From Methanotorris igneus Kol 5 (GTDB taxonomy: Archaea > AGJL01 > Methanococci > Methanococcales > Methanococcaceae): a stretch of DNA of 64,000 nt. Of the stretch, positions 8,828 through 18,897 are shown piece after piece; positions within the stretch are counted from its first letter, which is position 1, and each line of letters begins with the position of its first letter. The notes below the pieces were generated by a model that was given only the letters and a program-made list of their open reading frames with translations, was not told the DNA's origin and searched no databases. A program made the translations under genes and the position numbers. The stretch is from assembly GCF_000214415.1 (NCBI RefSeq), contig NC_015562.1, positions 992,001 to 1,056,000 of the forward strand, read 5' to 3'.

Positions 8828-9436
8828 TTATTTTTTGAGTAATTTCACAATCTCTAACCCAAAATCCTTAGCGTAGTTAGGGTTTTTTGCAGTTACGATA
8901 TTTCCATCCACAACAACACCTTTATCGACATAGGTTGCCCCATGTTTTTCAAGTTCTTTAATTGCTTCTTTTGCTGCATATACTGTTGCCTCCTTATCCT
9001 TTAAAATCCCCGCCCTTGCTAAAACTACTGGAGATAAGCAGATGGCAGAAACGACTTTGCCATCATTGTAGAATTCTTTAACAAGTTCCTGCAACTCAAC
9101 ATTATCCCAGAGGTATTCTTTAGAACCAATTCCCCCAACAATTACTATAGCATCATAGTCCTTTGCATTAACCTCATCTATGGTTTTGGTTGTTGTTATC
9201 TTACCCCCAAGCATCCCTACGTGTTCTCCTCTTGTTGTTGAGACAACCTCAACATTAAACCCATTCTCTTTAAATATTTGCAAAGGTTCAAATAACTCCT
9301 CATCTCTAAAATCTTTTGGTGCTATTACAATTAAAACACTCACAGTATCATCCTCAGTTTCGTTTGTTATTTTCTTTTCCACACATCCGCATATAGTTGC
9401 CAATAAAAGAATCGACAAAAAGATTAGCCCCCTCAT
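8828..9436 (-). CDS. DJ-1/PfpI-family lipoprotein
   Basis: A 202-residue protein with a signal peptide ending in a lipobox (LLATICGC), so it is probably anchored outside the membrane. The rest is a complete DJ-1/PfpI domain: SVLIVIAPKDFRDEELFEPLQIF, the IVGGIG strand, and AICLSP with the nucleophile-elbow cysteine. Related cytosolic proteins are glyoxalases, chaperones or proteases; an exported form is less usual. The start at 9436 follows GGGGGAGAAC; the longer reading to 9493 would bury the signal peptide. The activity cannot be told from sequence. Confidence 0.85.
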   Translation of the reverse strand: MRGLIFLSILLLATICGCVEKKITNETEDDTVSVLIVIAPKDFRDEELFEPLQIFKENGFNVEVVSTTRGEHVGMLGGKITTTKTIDEVNAKDYDAIVIVGGIGSKEYLWDNVELQELVKEFYNDGKVVSAICLSPVVLARAGILKDKEATVYAAKEAIKELEKHGATYVDKGVVVDGNIVTAKNPNYAKDFGLEIVKLLKK

Positions 9437-9502
9437 GTTCTCCCCCAATGGTTTATTTATACATAGATATATTAATACATTTTGATTTTGCAAGGTGATG
9501 CA

Positions 9503-9904
9503 ATGAATGAAAATGTTATTTTTGAGTTTATTTTTAACTATGCAAAAAATAACAACTATAAAAAGATTGTTGAGATTGGTGTAGGATTCAATATCAATAT
9601 TGCCAAAAAACTACATGAGTTTTTTGATGTTTGTGTTGTTGATATAAATAGAAATGCCATAGAAAATGCAAAAAAAGAAGGATTAAATGGATTTGTTGAT
9701 AATGTATTTAGCCCAAATTTATCCATTTATACAAATACTGATTTGATATATTCAATAAGACCTCCAAGGGACTTACAGTTGTTTATTTTGGATATTGCAA
9801 AAAAGATAAACGCTGATTTAATAATTAGACCTCTATCAAATGAGTTCCCAGTTGACTTAAAGTTAAAAAATTATAATGGAGAAATTTTTTATGTTCTGAA
9901 ATAA
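9503..9904 (+). CDS. UPF0146 family protein
   Basis: A 133-residue Rossmann-like protein. KIVEIGVGFNINIAKKL resembles motif I of SAM-dependent methyltransferases, and VCVVDINRNAI resembles motif II. The family is conserved in methanogens and uncharacterised. The start at 9503 follows GGTGATGCA. The stop is at once followed by the CRISPR leader, so the gene marks the left border of array 1. Confidence 0.8.
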   Translation: MNENVIFEFIFNYAKNNNYKKIVEIGVGFNINIAKKLHEFFDVCVVDINRNAIENAKKEGLNGFVDNVFSPNLSIYTNTDLIYSIRPPRDLQLFILDIAKKINADLIIRPLSNEFPVDLKLKNYNGEIFYVLK

Positions 9905-10272
9905 TACCCTTCCCTCGCTGAAAATTTTTATTTTTTAGTTTATTCAATTTTTAGGGGTTATTTTTTAATTTTAAGGATTTTTATCAAATTTCGAAGGGTG
10001 CTTTATTTTGAAAGATTTGCATATTTAAATTTAATGATTTATTGAGATTTTTGGATTTAAAAACCTAATAGATTATATTTCAAATTTTCCCCGATTAATA
10101 GGGTTTATTTAACAATTTAAAACGATTTTAAAAAATTACTTCGAATTTAAACGATTTTTAGGGAAGTGCAGAGGTATATAAATGAACAGTGTTAATACCC
10201 CTTCGAAAATTAACGTCCCAAAAAGAAGCAAATAGAAACCTTTATATAGGAAAAAAAGCAAAATATCGTCCT
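9905..10272 (+). promoter_or_regulatory. CRISPR array 1 leader
   Basis: About 370 bases without an open frame, very similar base by base to the leader of array 2 (51714-52045 plus 53068-53114). A TATA box at about 10239-10250 (CCTTTATATAGG) would place the transcript start close to the first repeat at 10273. A second TATA-like sequence (GAGGTATATAAATG) lies at 10171-10184. The A-rich bases next to the first repeat and conservation in both arrays mark this as the adaptation end. Confidence 0.88.
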
Positions 10273-11357
10273 GTTAAAATCAGACCCTTAGGGGGATGGA
10301 AACTTTGTCCAAAACAAAAAATACTACGACGAGGAAACTGTTAAAATCAGACCCTTAGGGGGATGGAAACACATCTTCTACAATTTCTACAATATTCCTC
10401 TTTAATAGTTAAAATCAGACCCTTAGGGGGATGGAAACATGTAAGGATTTTCTATAAAAATATCTGCTATTCTAATTGTTAAAATCAGACCCTTAGGGGG
10501 ATGGAAACTGTTGGTTCTTTTTGTTACTGAGTATGTCTTTTGTGGTATCGTTAAAATCAGACCCTTAGGGGGATGGAAACTGTTGGTTCTTTTTGTTACT
10601 GAGTATGTCTTTTGTGGTATCGTTAAAATCAGACCCTTAGGGGGATGGAAACATTCCTTTATCTTTTATTTTTTCTCTTGCCATTTTGAGTTAAAATCAG
10701 ACCCTTAGGGGGATGGAAACAAATTTATTGCGTTTATCCATGCCATCATTGTTATTTCTTTTGGGGTTAAAATCAGACCCTTAGGGGGATGGAAACACAA
10801 TTTTTCTACATCCTAAAATTTTGAAATCATTATATCCATAGTTAAAATCAGACCCTTAGGGGGATGGAAACAGATTTTAAACAGTTTTTAACAAGCATTA
10901 TCAATAACCATGAGGTTAAAATCAGACCCTTAGGGGGATGGAAACATTATAGAGTAATGACTGATGAAAACTATCCTTTTAGTTAAAATCAGACCCTTAG
11001 GGGGATGGAAACTTTTCATAATTATCCCCACAAAAACTTTTTTAAAAATGTTAAAATCAGACCCTTAGGGGGATGGAAATTCGTCTTTGTATATATTCGC
11101 ACTACTATGACCCTTCTGTTAAAATCAGACCCTTAGGGGGATGGAAATTAAGAGTAATCAACCCTAAAGAGCTGGAAGGTATCCCATACGTTAAAATCAG
11201 ACCCTTAGGGGGATGGAAACTTCAATACCTCAGCTTCTTCTTTTGTGTTCATGGCTTGTGCTAGTTAAAATCAGACCCTTAGGGGGATGGAAATTTTAAG
11301 TTATTTGATTTTGGAACATCTTTAATTTTGTTAAAATCAGCCCTTAGGGATGGAAAT
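10273..11357 (+). CRISPR. CRISPR array 1: 15 intact repeats plus a degenerate terminal repeat, 15 spacers
   Basis: The 31-base repeat begins GTTAAAATCAGACCC and ends GGGGGATGGAAAC, with a short CCC-TTA-GGG palindrome. Repeats begin at 10273, 10340, 10408, 10478, 10550, 10622, 10690, 10766, 10841, 10915, 10982, 11050, 11118, 11190 and 11264; a shortened copy begins at 11330. Repeats 12, 13 and 15 end in T instead of C. Spacers are 35-45 bases. Spacers 4 (10509-10549) and 5 (10581-10621) are identical. The leader on the left and repeat decay on the right set transcription to the plus strand. No cas genes are in the window. Confidence 0.98.
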
Positions 11358-11473
11358 TTTATTTTTACCTAAAAGAGGCATTGCTGAGCGAAGCGAAGCA
11401 ATGCATCCCTTTGATGAAACTTTTTAAAAGTTTCTTTTAAAGGTTTCAATTAGAGCCATAGGGGGATGGAAAC
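11358..11473 (+). repeat. CRISPR array 1 trailer with hairpin and repeat remnant
   Basis: After the degenerate repeat come a T-rich stretch, a stem-loop with arms GGCATTGCT and AGCAATGC around GAGCGAAGCGA, a GAAAC/GTTTC inverted repeat, and TTAGAGCCATAGGGGGATGG ending at 11473 in GAAAC, which is the 3' half of a repeat. Array 2 ends in the same order (53550-53653), so this is a shared structure. Confidence 0.8.
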
Positions 11474-11602
11474 TACTTTCTTTCTATCGATGATTTCAAA
11501 AAAATAGACCATTAAAATCTCTATTTTGCTGAATCTATTGGTAAGGAAGTGAGTATTTTTAATCTCCATCTATGTTTTTAATTGTGACACATAAAAGAAC
11601 TA

Positions 11603-11620
11603 CCGAAAAATTTATATATT
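11603..11620 (+). promoter_or_regulatory. Promoter of the tRNA-Thr/Pro/Tyr cluster
   Basis: A strong archaeal promoter: purine-rich BRE CCGAAAAA directly before TTTATATATT at 11611-11620. It predicts a transcript start near 11640, just before tRNA-Thr. The rest of the gap after the CRISPR trailer shows no gene. Confidence 0.8.
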
Positions 11621-11652
11621 AGTTCTATATTTATTGATTGTGCTGACAACGT

Positions 11653-11729
11653 GCCTCGGTGGCTCAGCCTGGTAGAGCGCCTGACTTGTAATCAGGTGGT
11701 CGGGGGTTCAAATCCCCCCCGGGGCTCCA
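11653..11729 (+). tRNA. tRNA-Thr (anticodon TGT)
   Basis: Acceptor GCCTCGG pairs with CCGGGGC, discriminator T, CCA encoded. Anticodon stem CCTGA/TCAGG with loop CTTGTAA gives TGT. T arm GGGGG-TTCAAAT-CCCCC. First gene of the tRNA cluster. Confidence 0.96.
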
Positions 11730-11748
11730 CTTGTCCTTGCCCTTTTGA

Positions 11749-11826
11749 GGGCCTGTGGGGTAGCCTGGTCTATCCTTTGGGATTTGGGATCCTGAGACCC
11801 CAGTTCAAATCTGGGCAGGCCCACCA
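11749..11826 (+). tRNA. tRNA-Pro (anticodon TGG)
   Basis: Acceptor GGGCCTG pairs with CAGGCCC, discriminator A, CCA encoded. Anticodon stem TGGGA/TCCTG (with G-U pairs) and loop TTTGGGA give TGG. T arm CCCAG-TTCAAAT-CTGGG. Confidence 0.95.
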
Positions 11827-11842
11827 CTTCTTTCCCTTACGT

Positions 11843-11919
11843 CCCGCGGTAGTTCAGCCTGGTAGAACGGCGGACTGTAGATCCGCATGTCGCTGGTTCA
11901 AATCCGGCCCGCGGGACCA
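11843..11919 (+). tRNA. tRNA-Tyr (anticodon GTA)
   Basis: Acceptor CCCGCGG pairs with CCGCGGG, with the C1-G72 pair typical of archaeal tRNA-Tyr; discriminator A, CCA encoded. Anticodon loop CTGTAGA gives GTA. No intron. Confidence 0.96.
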
Positions 11920-11965
11920 TCTTAAATACCTCCTTTAAATACCCCCTCATACGAAACCTTCGAAC

Positions 11966-11982
11966 CGAAAAGTTTATATATG
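11966..11982 (+). promoter_or_regulatory. Promoter of the tRNA-Lys/5S/tRNA-Asp unit
   Basis: CCGAAAAGTTTATATATG, with the same BRE-TATA arrangement as the promoter at 11603. It predicts initiation near 12005, 40 bases before tRNA-Lys. This splits the stable-RNA cluster into two transcription units. Confidence 0.78.
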
Positions 11983-12046
11983 AGAACGACGTATGGTATG
12001 TTGCAATCAAACGAGAAGCAAAAAACAAAAAGGTAAAATTTGTTGA

Positions 12047-12120
12047 GGGCCCGTAGCTCAGTCTGGCAGAGCGCCTGGCTTTTAACCAGGCGGTCGAGGG
12101 TTCAAATCCCTTCGGGCCCG
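12047..12120 (+). tRNA. tRNA-Lys (anticodon TTT)
   Basis: Acceptor GGGCCCG pairs with CGGGCCC, discriminator G. Anticodon stem CCTGG/CCAGG and loop CTTTTAA give TTT. T arm GAGGG-TTCAAAT-CCCTT. Unlike its neighbours it does not encode CCA (the next bases are CTA). Confidence 0.96.
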
Positions 12121-12128
12121 CTATGCAC

Positions 12129-12248
12129 TGGTACGGCGGTCATAGCGGGGGGGATACATCCGATCCCATCCCGAACTCGGAAATTAAGCCCCCCAGCGAT
12201 GCCCCGAGTACTGCCTTCTGGTGGGAAAGGGGCGACGCCGCCGGCCAC
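12129..12248 (+). rRNA. 5S ribosomal RNA
   Basis: About 120 bases of GC-rich sequence with the archaeal 5S core: GGTACGGCGGTCATAGC at the 5' end pairing with GACGCCGCCGGCC at the 3' end, CCCATCCCGAACTCGGAA in loop C, and GGGAAAGGGGCGACGCC. It lies between tRNA-Lys and tRNA-Asp; no 16S or 23S gene is nearby, so this is an unlinked 5S copy. The ends are estimated by pairing. Confidence 0.95.
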
Positions 12249-12300
12249 TTTTTATTATTTTCATAATTTAAATGAGAGGTTGTCCTCGGTGACTTATGTT

Positions 12301-12378
12301 GCCCTGGTGGTGTAGCCAGGCCTATCATACAGGACTGTCACTCCTGTGACTCGGGTTCAAATCCCGACCAGGGCGCCA
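12301..12378 (+). tRNA. tRNA-Asp (anticodon GTC)
   Basis: Acceptor GCCCTGG pairs with CCAGGGC, discriminator G, CCA encoded. Anticodon stem CAGGA/TCCTG and loop CTGTCAC give GTC. T arm TCGGG-TTCAAAT-CCCGA. It follows 5S rRNA by about 50 bases and probably shares its transcript. Confidence 0.96.
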
Positions 12379-12440
12379 TAATTTTTTCATTTTATTTTTA
12401 GAAAATTAATCCATAAATTTAAATGTATCGTTGGGATATA

Positions 12441-13073
12441 ATGAAGAGAGACCAGAATGAAGTTGATGAATTTTACAAATTTTTAAAAACAAAGAGTATC
12501 TTAAAACTTATTATAAAAAATTTATTTGGAAAAAAGACAGAGTTTTTAGATACCAATAAAAGAACGGAAAAACCTCACTTAGATAATTGTATAGGTTGCG
12601 GATTGTGTATAGACGTTTGTCCAACAAATGCAATAGAAATTTTCAAATTTAGGGAAATTATATGCTCATGTTGTGGGGTATGTGTAGAGGTTTGCCCAAA
12701 CAACGCTATAGAAAAGGATAGGTTCACAATTAATGCAGAGAAATGCACCAAATGCGGTTACTGTGTTCTATTTTGTTCAATTCCCTACATAAAAAATGAA
12801 ATCCCAAAACCAAAAACGCCTGTTATAACATCCGAATGCAACAAATGCATGCTTTGCATTAAAAAATGTGAAAATAAAGCAATAGAGTTTAAGGACAACA
12901 AAATTATTATTGATGAAGAAAAATGCAAGAATTGTCTAAAATGTGTTGAGTTTTGTCCAATGAAAGCCATCTTATCACCAGAAGAGTCCATTAACTCCTG
13001 CATTGTTAAGGTTGACATAAACTCATGTATATTCTGCAAGGAATGCGTGGAAGTATGTCCACTAAAAAAGTAG
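12441..13073 (+). CDS. Polyferredoxin with six [4Fe-4S] motifs
   Basis: A 210-residue protein with an N-terminal helix of about 45 residues, then six CxxCxxCxxxC-type motifs ([72 protein letters not shown]). This equals three two-cluster ferredoxin domains in tandem. Such proteins carry electrons among hydrogenases, heterodisulfide reductase and related enzymes in methanogens; the partner cannot be read from the context. The chosen ATG at 12441 follows TTGGGATATA. The last codons overlap the start of the DUF434 gene, so the two are translationally linked. Confidence 0.88.
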   Translation: MKRDQNEVDEFYKFLKTKSILKLIIKNLFGKKTEFLDTNKRTEKPHLDNCIGCGLCIDVCPTNAIEIFKFREIICSCCGVCVEVCPNNAIEKDRFTINAEKCTKCGYCVLFCSIPYIKNEIPKPKTPVITSECNKCMLCIKKCENKAIEFKDNKIIIDEEKCKNCLKCVEFCPMKAILSPEESINSCIVKVDINSCIFCKECVEVCPLKK

Positions 13074-13708
13074 ATGAAAGAATTATTGAAGAAGCAAAAA
13101 AGGACTTCAAGTATCTAATAGATAGGGGTTATAGAAAAGAATATGCATTAAATGTCGTATGCAACCACTACAGAATCCCAAAAAATGAAAGGATAAAAAT
13201 CATTAGAACTGTCCATAGTGAAGAAGAGATAAAAATCATAAAATCTAAGTTAATATCCATTGAGGATTTAAAGAAATTAAAGAGCAAAGAAATAGAAATA
13301 AACATTGACGGATATAACGTTTTAATTGGAGTTGAGGCATTTTTAAAGGGAAGAGTTATTTTATGTGATGATGGTATTTATAGGGACTTTGAGGGCGTGT
13401 ATGGAAAGTATAAGATGAGTGAATACACTGAAAAATCTCTCAATTTATTGCTAAAGTTATTCAAGAAACATAATATAAAACCTACATTTTATTTTGATGC
13501 CCAAGTTTCTAAAAGTGGAGAGTTGTCTAAGATGACTAAAAATTTTATGGAAGAGAACAATATTAATGGAGATGCAATCTGCACAAAGCATTGCGACAAA
13601 ACTTTAAAAGAAAAAGAAGTTGTTGCTACGAGTGATACTATAATTATAAAAAGCCCCAAAGTTAGATATGTTGTTGATTTGATAAAAGAATTAAAGGTGG
13701 TTAAATGA
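13055..13708 (+). CDS. DUF434 family protein
   Basis: A 217-residue protein. Residues 4-55 ([33 protein letters not shown]) form the helical DUF434 domain; the remainder ([38 protein letters not shown]) resembles the nuclease-like C-terminal domain of the same family, with acidic residues that might bind metal. Function is unknown. It overlaps the polyferredoxin by 19 nt and argC by 4 nt (ATGA), so all three are likely one operon. The start at 13055 is weakly supported by GTGGAAGT. Confidence 0.75.
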   Translation: MSTKKVDERIIEEAKKDFKYLIDRGYRKEYALNVVCNHYRIPKNERIKIIRTVHSEEEIKIIKSKLISIEDLKKLKSKEIEINIDGYNVLIGVEAFLKGRVILCDDGIYRDFEGVYGKYKMSEYTEKSLNLLLKLFKKHNIKPTFYFDAQVSKSGELSKMTKNFMEENNINGDAICTKHCDKTLKEKEVVATSDTIIIKSPKVRYVVDLIKELKVVK

Positions 13709-14736
13709 TAACTGCATCAATAATTGGAGGTACTGGATATACTGGGGGAGAACTGTTGAGGTTATTAGCAGGGCATCCACATGTAGAGGTGGAATATGTT
13801 ACATCAAGAAAAGAGGCAGGTAAAAAAATAACAAAGATACACCCTCACTTAAAAGGCATAAAAAAATTTGAAAACTTGGAGTTTATGGATGTTGATGTTG
13901 ATAAAATAGATTCTGATGTTGTATTCTGTGCAACTCCCCATGGAGCATCAATGAAAATTGTCCCTCAACTAATTGAGAAGGGTTTAAAGGTTATTGATTT
14001 AAGTGGAGATTATAGGTTTGAGGATATAAAGGTTTATGAGGAATGGTATGGATTAAAGCATATTGGTGTTTTAGAGGGAGTTAAAATTGCCTACGGATTA
14101 CCTGAATTACATAGAGATGAGATAAAAGATGCTCAACTCGTTGCAAACCCAGGATGTTTCCCAACTGGGGCAATATTGGCAGTGGCTCCATTGGTTAAAG
14201 AGGGGATTATTGAGGAGAGAATCATAATCGACTCAAAGACAGGAGTTAGTGGAGCAGGGGTTAATCCAACAGAAACAACACATTTCCCAAATGTCAATGA
14301 GGACATCAGTCCATATAAAATAACCACACACAGACACACACCAGAAATAGAGAAGGAATTGAAAAAATTGGGTAACGCAAAGGTTTCCTTCACCCCCCAT
14401 CTTGCTCCTTTAACAAGAGGAATTCTAACAACAGCCCACACATTTATAAGAGAAGATGTGAAAAGAGAAGATATTATTGAGTTGTATAAAAAATTCTATA
14501 AAAATGAGCCATTCATAAGAATTTTTGATGATGGAAAGGTTTCTTTAACCGCTGTTAGAGGAACAAACTTCTGCGATATTGGTGGATTTGAAATAGATAG
14601 AAATGGAAGGTTGGTAATAATATCAGCAATAGACAACTTGGTTAAAGGAGCAAGTGGACAGGCAATTCAAAATATGAATATAATGTTTGGATTTGAAGAA
14701 ACATTGAGTCTATTGTTTGGAGGTCTTAGACCATAA
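13705..14736 (+). CDS. argC: N-acetyl-gamma-glutamyl-phosphate reductase
   Basis: A 343-residue NADPH-dependent reductase of the arginine pathway. [14 protein letters not shown] (residues 8-21) is the dinucleotide motif, [10 protein letters not shown] holds the catalytic Cys151, and the HRHTPEIE and GHxxP-like regions are conserved. The ATGA overlap with DUF434 indicates coupled translation. In methanogens related enzymes can also act on LysW-linked or other acyl-phosphate substrates; the full arginine pathway is supported by argG at 34063. Confidence 0.95.
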   Translation: MITASIIGGTGYTGGELLRLLAGHPHVEVEYVTSRKEAGKKITKIHPHLKGIKKFENLEFMDVDVDKIDSDVVFCATPHGASMKIVPQLIEKGLKVIDLSGDYRFEDIKVYEEWYGLKHIGVLEGVKIAYGLPELHRDEIKDAQLVANPGCFPTGAILAVAPLVKEGIIEERIIIDSKTGVSGAGVNPTETTHFPNVNEDISPYKITTHRHTPEIEKELKKLGNAKVSFTPHLAPLTRGILTTAHTFIREDVKREDIIELYKKFYKNEPFIRIFDDGKVSLTAVRGTNFCDIGGFEIDRNGRLVIISAIDNLVKGASGQAIQNMNIMFGFEETLSLLFGGLRP

Positions 14737-14772
14737 CTTAATGTATAATTATTAAGCATGAATCCAATGAAA

Positions 14773-14815
14773 TATAGTCGTTCTACAATTAGATAACAGT
14801 TAACATAACCTAATT
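14773..14815. repeat. Solo left end of the TATAGTCGTTCTACAA element
   Basis: TATAGTCGTTCTACAATT followed by ACAGTTAACATAAC matches the first 40 or so bases of the element at 5984 with only small gaps. No right end is present before cofC ends at 14910, so this is a truncated copy or an end left by deletion. Confidence 0.75.
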
Positions 14816-14909
14816 ATCAAAATAAAATATACAAAAGGTATCTTAAAATATTACAGATGAAGCAAAAAATAGCAACAAACATACACACATTTATTATGCA
14901 AAGAAAAGC

Positions 14910-15560
14910 TTATCTTTTAATAATAAATCTACCCGCAGAAGAGTGTTTTGGTAAAACTTCTATACCTAACGATTTTAAGTATTTGTAGGTATGCGTTCCT
15001 TCCCCATGGATAAAAACTTCCCCTAAATCTTCTGGGGTATTTACATCAATGGAAATTAAAAACGAATCGTAAACTATAACTTCAACATTCCTCTTTTTTG
15101 CTTCATCGATATGTTTTAAAAAACTAAAACCTTCATATTTTGGTTCAATTATATCTTTTGGGTTCAACAATAGTAAATTGGTTCCTCCTCCTCTTGAAGG
15201 GCTAATAACAATAGAATTCTTTTTTGATTTTGATATAACTTCCTTTATATGATATTTTTTTATTAATGGAATATCTGCTGGAACTACTATAACTTCCTCA
15301 TCCTCCACTGCATTAATTGCCTGCTTTATTGCATTATTTAATCCCTTTCCCCTTTCTTTTAGAGGAATCAATCCAAGTTCTTTTGAAAAATTCAAGATTT
15401 CATCATCTTTACTAATTAAGCACACTTCCAAATCCTCTAAAGCATTATAAACATCCATTATCATGTTCATTAAAAGCAATTTTCTTTCTTCTCCTGTTAA
15501 GAATTCTGAGAGCCTTGACTTTGCTGAATTCAGTGGAGACACTGGAATCACTGCTATCAT
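14910..15560 (-). CDS. cofC: 2-phospho-L-lactate guanylyltransferase
   Basis: A 216-residue nucleotidyltransferase that activates 2-phospholactate (or phosphoenolpyruvate) with GTP in coenzyme F420 biosynthesis. The N-terminus IAVIPVSPLNSAKSRLSEFL is the family's nucleotide-binding loop; VVPADIPLI carries the metal-binding Asp, and SPSRGGGTNLLLL is conserved. The start at 15560 follows GGGGATAAAA; the longer reading to 15596 overlaps the upstream gene. It begins 10 nt after the MBL-fold gene, so they share a transcript. Confidence 0.92.
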   Translation of the reverse strand: MIAVIPVSPLNSAKSRLSEFLTGEERKLLLMNMIMDVYNALEDLEVCLISKDDEILNFSKELGLIPLKERGKGLNNAIKQAINAVEDEEVIVVPADIPLIKKYHIKEVISKSKKNSIVISPSRGGGTNLLLLNPKDIIEPKYEGFSFLKHIDEAKKRNVEVIVYDSFLISIDVNTPEDLGEVFIHGEGTHTYKYLKSLGIEVLPKHSSAGRFIIKR

Positions 15561-15570
15561 TTTTATCCCC

Positions 15571-16188
15571 TTAAATAAACATTTTTGCCCTACCAAAAGC
15601 TCCTAAATCCCCAACTTCACCGTGTCCTGGATAGATTTGAGCAATTCCCTTTTGATATGCAATTCTCTCAAGTTTTTCAATAGAAGCCCTCAACTCAGCC
15701 AAATCTCCAGTTGGCAAATCCCATCTTCCAACACCATACGCAAACAAGGTATCTCCAGTAATCATCTTGTCCTCAACTACTAATGAGATACTACCCTTTG
15801 TGTGTCCAGGGGTGTATATAACCTCAATTCCAACCTTATTCAACTCATCCTTAACTTCACTGATTGGGATAATTTCCTTTGGGGGATTAAAAGTCGCATT
15901 AAAAAGCCATGAAACCGTAACCTTATCCCCATTTTTTAAATGCTCAACTTCTGAATCGTGGATGATTGTTGGAGCATCAAAATACTCCTCAAATAGATAA
16001 TCACTTCCCGCATGGTCATAATGACAGTGTGTGTTTATTACCAAATCAATATCCTTTACAATTTCCTCTATTTGATTTTTTAAAAATTCAAAGTTTCCTG
16101 GTGTTCCTGGATCGATTAAGATGTTCTTTTTTCCAACAATTAAATAGGAATTTGCATCATAGTAGACACCATTGAGTTTATATATCAT
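15571..16188 (-). CDS. Metallo-beta-lactamase-fold hydrolase (glyoxalase II-like)
   Basis: A 205-residue MBL-fold protein with the zinc motif THCHYDHAG (residues 53-61), a downstream His in TPGHTKGS, an Asp in TGDTLF, and a C-terminal PGHGE. Substrates of this subfamily vary (glutathione-type thioesters, other esters), and methanogens lack glutathione, so the true substrate is open. The start follows GGTGAGAGT. It lies in the cofC operon without an obvious tie to F420 synthesis. Confidence 0.85.
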   Translation of the reverse strand: MIYKLNGVYYDANSYLIVGKKNILIDPGTPGNFEFLKNQIEEIVKDIDLVINTHCHYDHAGSDYLFEEYFDAPTIIHDSEVEHLKNGDKVTVSWLFNATFNPPKEIIPISEVKDELNKVGIEVIYTPGHTKGSISLVVEDKMITGDTLFAYGVGRWDLPTGDLAELRASIEKLERIAYQKGIAQIYPGHGEVGDLGAFGRAKMFI

Positions 16189-16245
16189 ACTCTCACCAAA
16201 AAATATTTAAATAGGTATTTTGTTAATTTTGTTTTTACCAAATAA

Positions 16246-18109
<1,864 letters not shown>

Positions 18110-18171
18110 ATTTCTAATCCATTTTTTAAGTTTTTTAAGTTCTTTTTTAAAAAAATAAATCCGTGATTCCT

Positions 18172-18444
18172 ATGAAACCCATGCTAATATTTTTAGGGAC
18201 GATTTTAATATTCATAGGATTTTTTGTTGTTACATTGGGTATGATTTTACCAAGTGAAAAAACCGAAAAAAATATCCATGAAGAAGATAAAAAAGATATT
18301 CAATATTCAGGTATCGTGATGATAGGGCCTATACCAATTGTTTTTGGTAATTCTCCAGGTTTAATGATACTTTCCGTTTTGATACTATTGGCTATGATTT
18401 TGTGGGTGTTTTTGTTTTATATGAGTGTAAAAATTCCAAAATAA
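18172..18444 (+). CDS. DUF131 (TIGR00304-type) small membrane protein
   Basis: A 90-residue protein with two membrane spans (about residues 4-26 and 62-82) and the conserved GIVMIGPIPIVFGNSPG motif between them, which marks this archaeal family of unknown function. The start at 18172 follows GTGATTCC; the GTG itself belongs to the binding site. It follows guaB by 62 nt and may be cotranscribed. Confidence 0.82.
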   Translation: MKPMLIFLGTILIFIGFFVVTLGMILPSEKTEKNIHEEDKKDIQYSGIVMIGPIPIVFGNSPGLMILSVLILLAMILWVFLFYMSVKIPK

Positions 18445-18534
18445 GCCTTATTAAGCTTTTTTTAATTTATTTTACCTAAAAACCTAAAATTACATTAAAT
18501 TACATTATAAAAATGGATTATATGCAAGGTAAAT

Positions 18535-18765
18535 TATAGTCGTGTGCGGAATAGTTGAATAACGTAGTTATTCAACTTCCCTGCAACCGAAGGTTGCAGT
18601 GGATTTTTAAACTTATTTATACATTAATGAATTTCTAAATAACATTTATCCATCCTTAAAATATACGGCAAAACCTTTTAGGTTTTGCCAAAAAATTGAA
18701 ATAAGCCATAAATCTTTATGACTTTGTCAGTAGCATATTTCCAATTTCTAACGCACACGACTATA
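18535..18765. repeat. 231-bp inverted-repeat element
   Basis: Perfect 14-bp terminal inverted repeats: TATAGTCGTGTGCG (18535-18548) and CGCACACGACTATA (18752-18765). Inside are hairpins GTTGAATAAC/GTTATTCAAC, CTGCAACC/GGTTGCAG and GGCAAAACC/GGTTTTGCC. The first 68 bases recur in inverted orientation at 30370-30437. No open frame. It fills the gap between the DUF131 gene and mcm; the remainder of that gap is AT-rich without features. Confidence 0.88.
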
Positions 18766-18897
18766 ATGCAAATTAATTTATAGTTGATCCATAATATTTA
18801 TTAATTTAAATTAACAAATTAATTTAATAAACAATCATAAAAATTTTAAAATATCTCCCCCACATATCTAAGACCACAAAATACCCAAGTGATAAAA

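Noticed and set aside
10511-11264. Open frames across CRISPR array 1 with repeated KIRPLGGWK peptides
   Set aside because: They are translations of the repeats; the periodic nucleotide structure explains them fully.
11651-12328. Several frames on both strands over the tRNA and 5S genes
   Set aside because: They overlap well-folded stable RNA genes.
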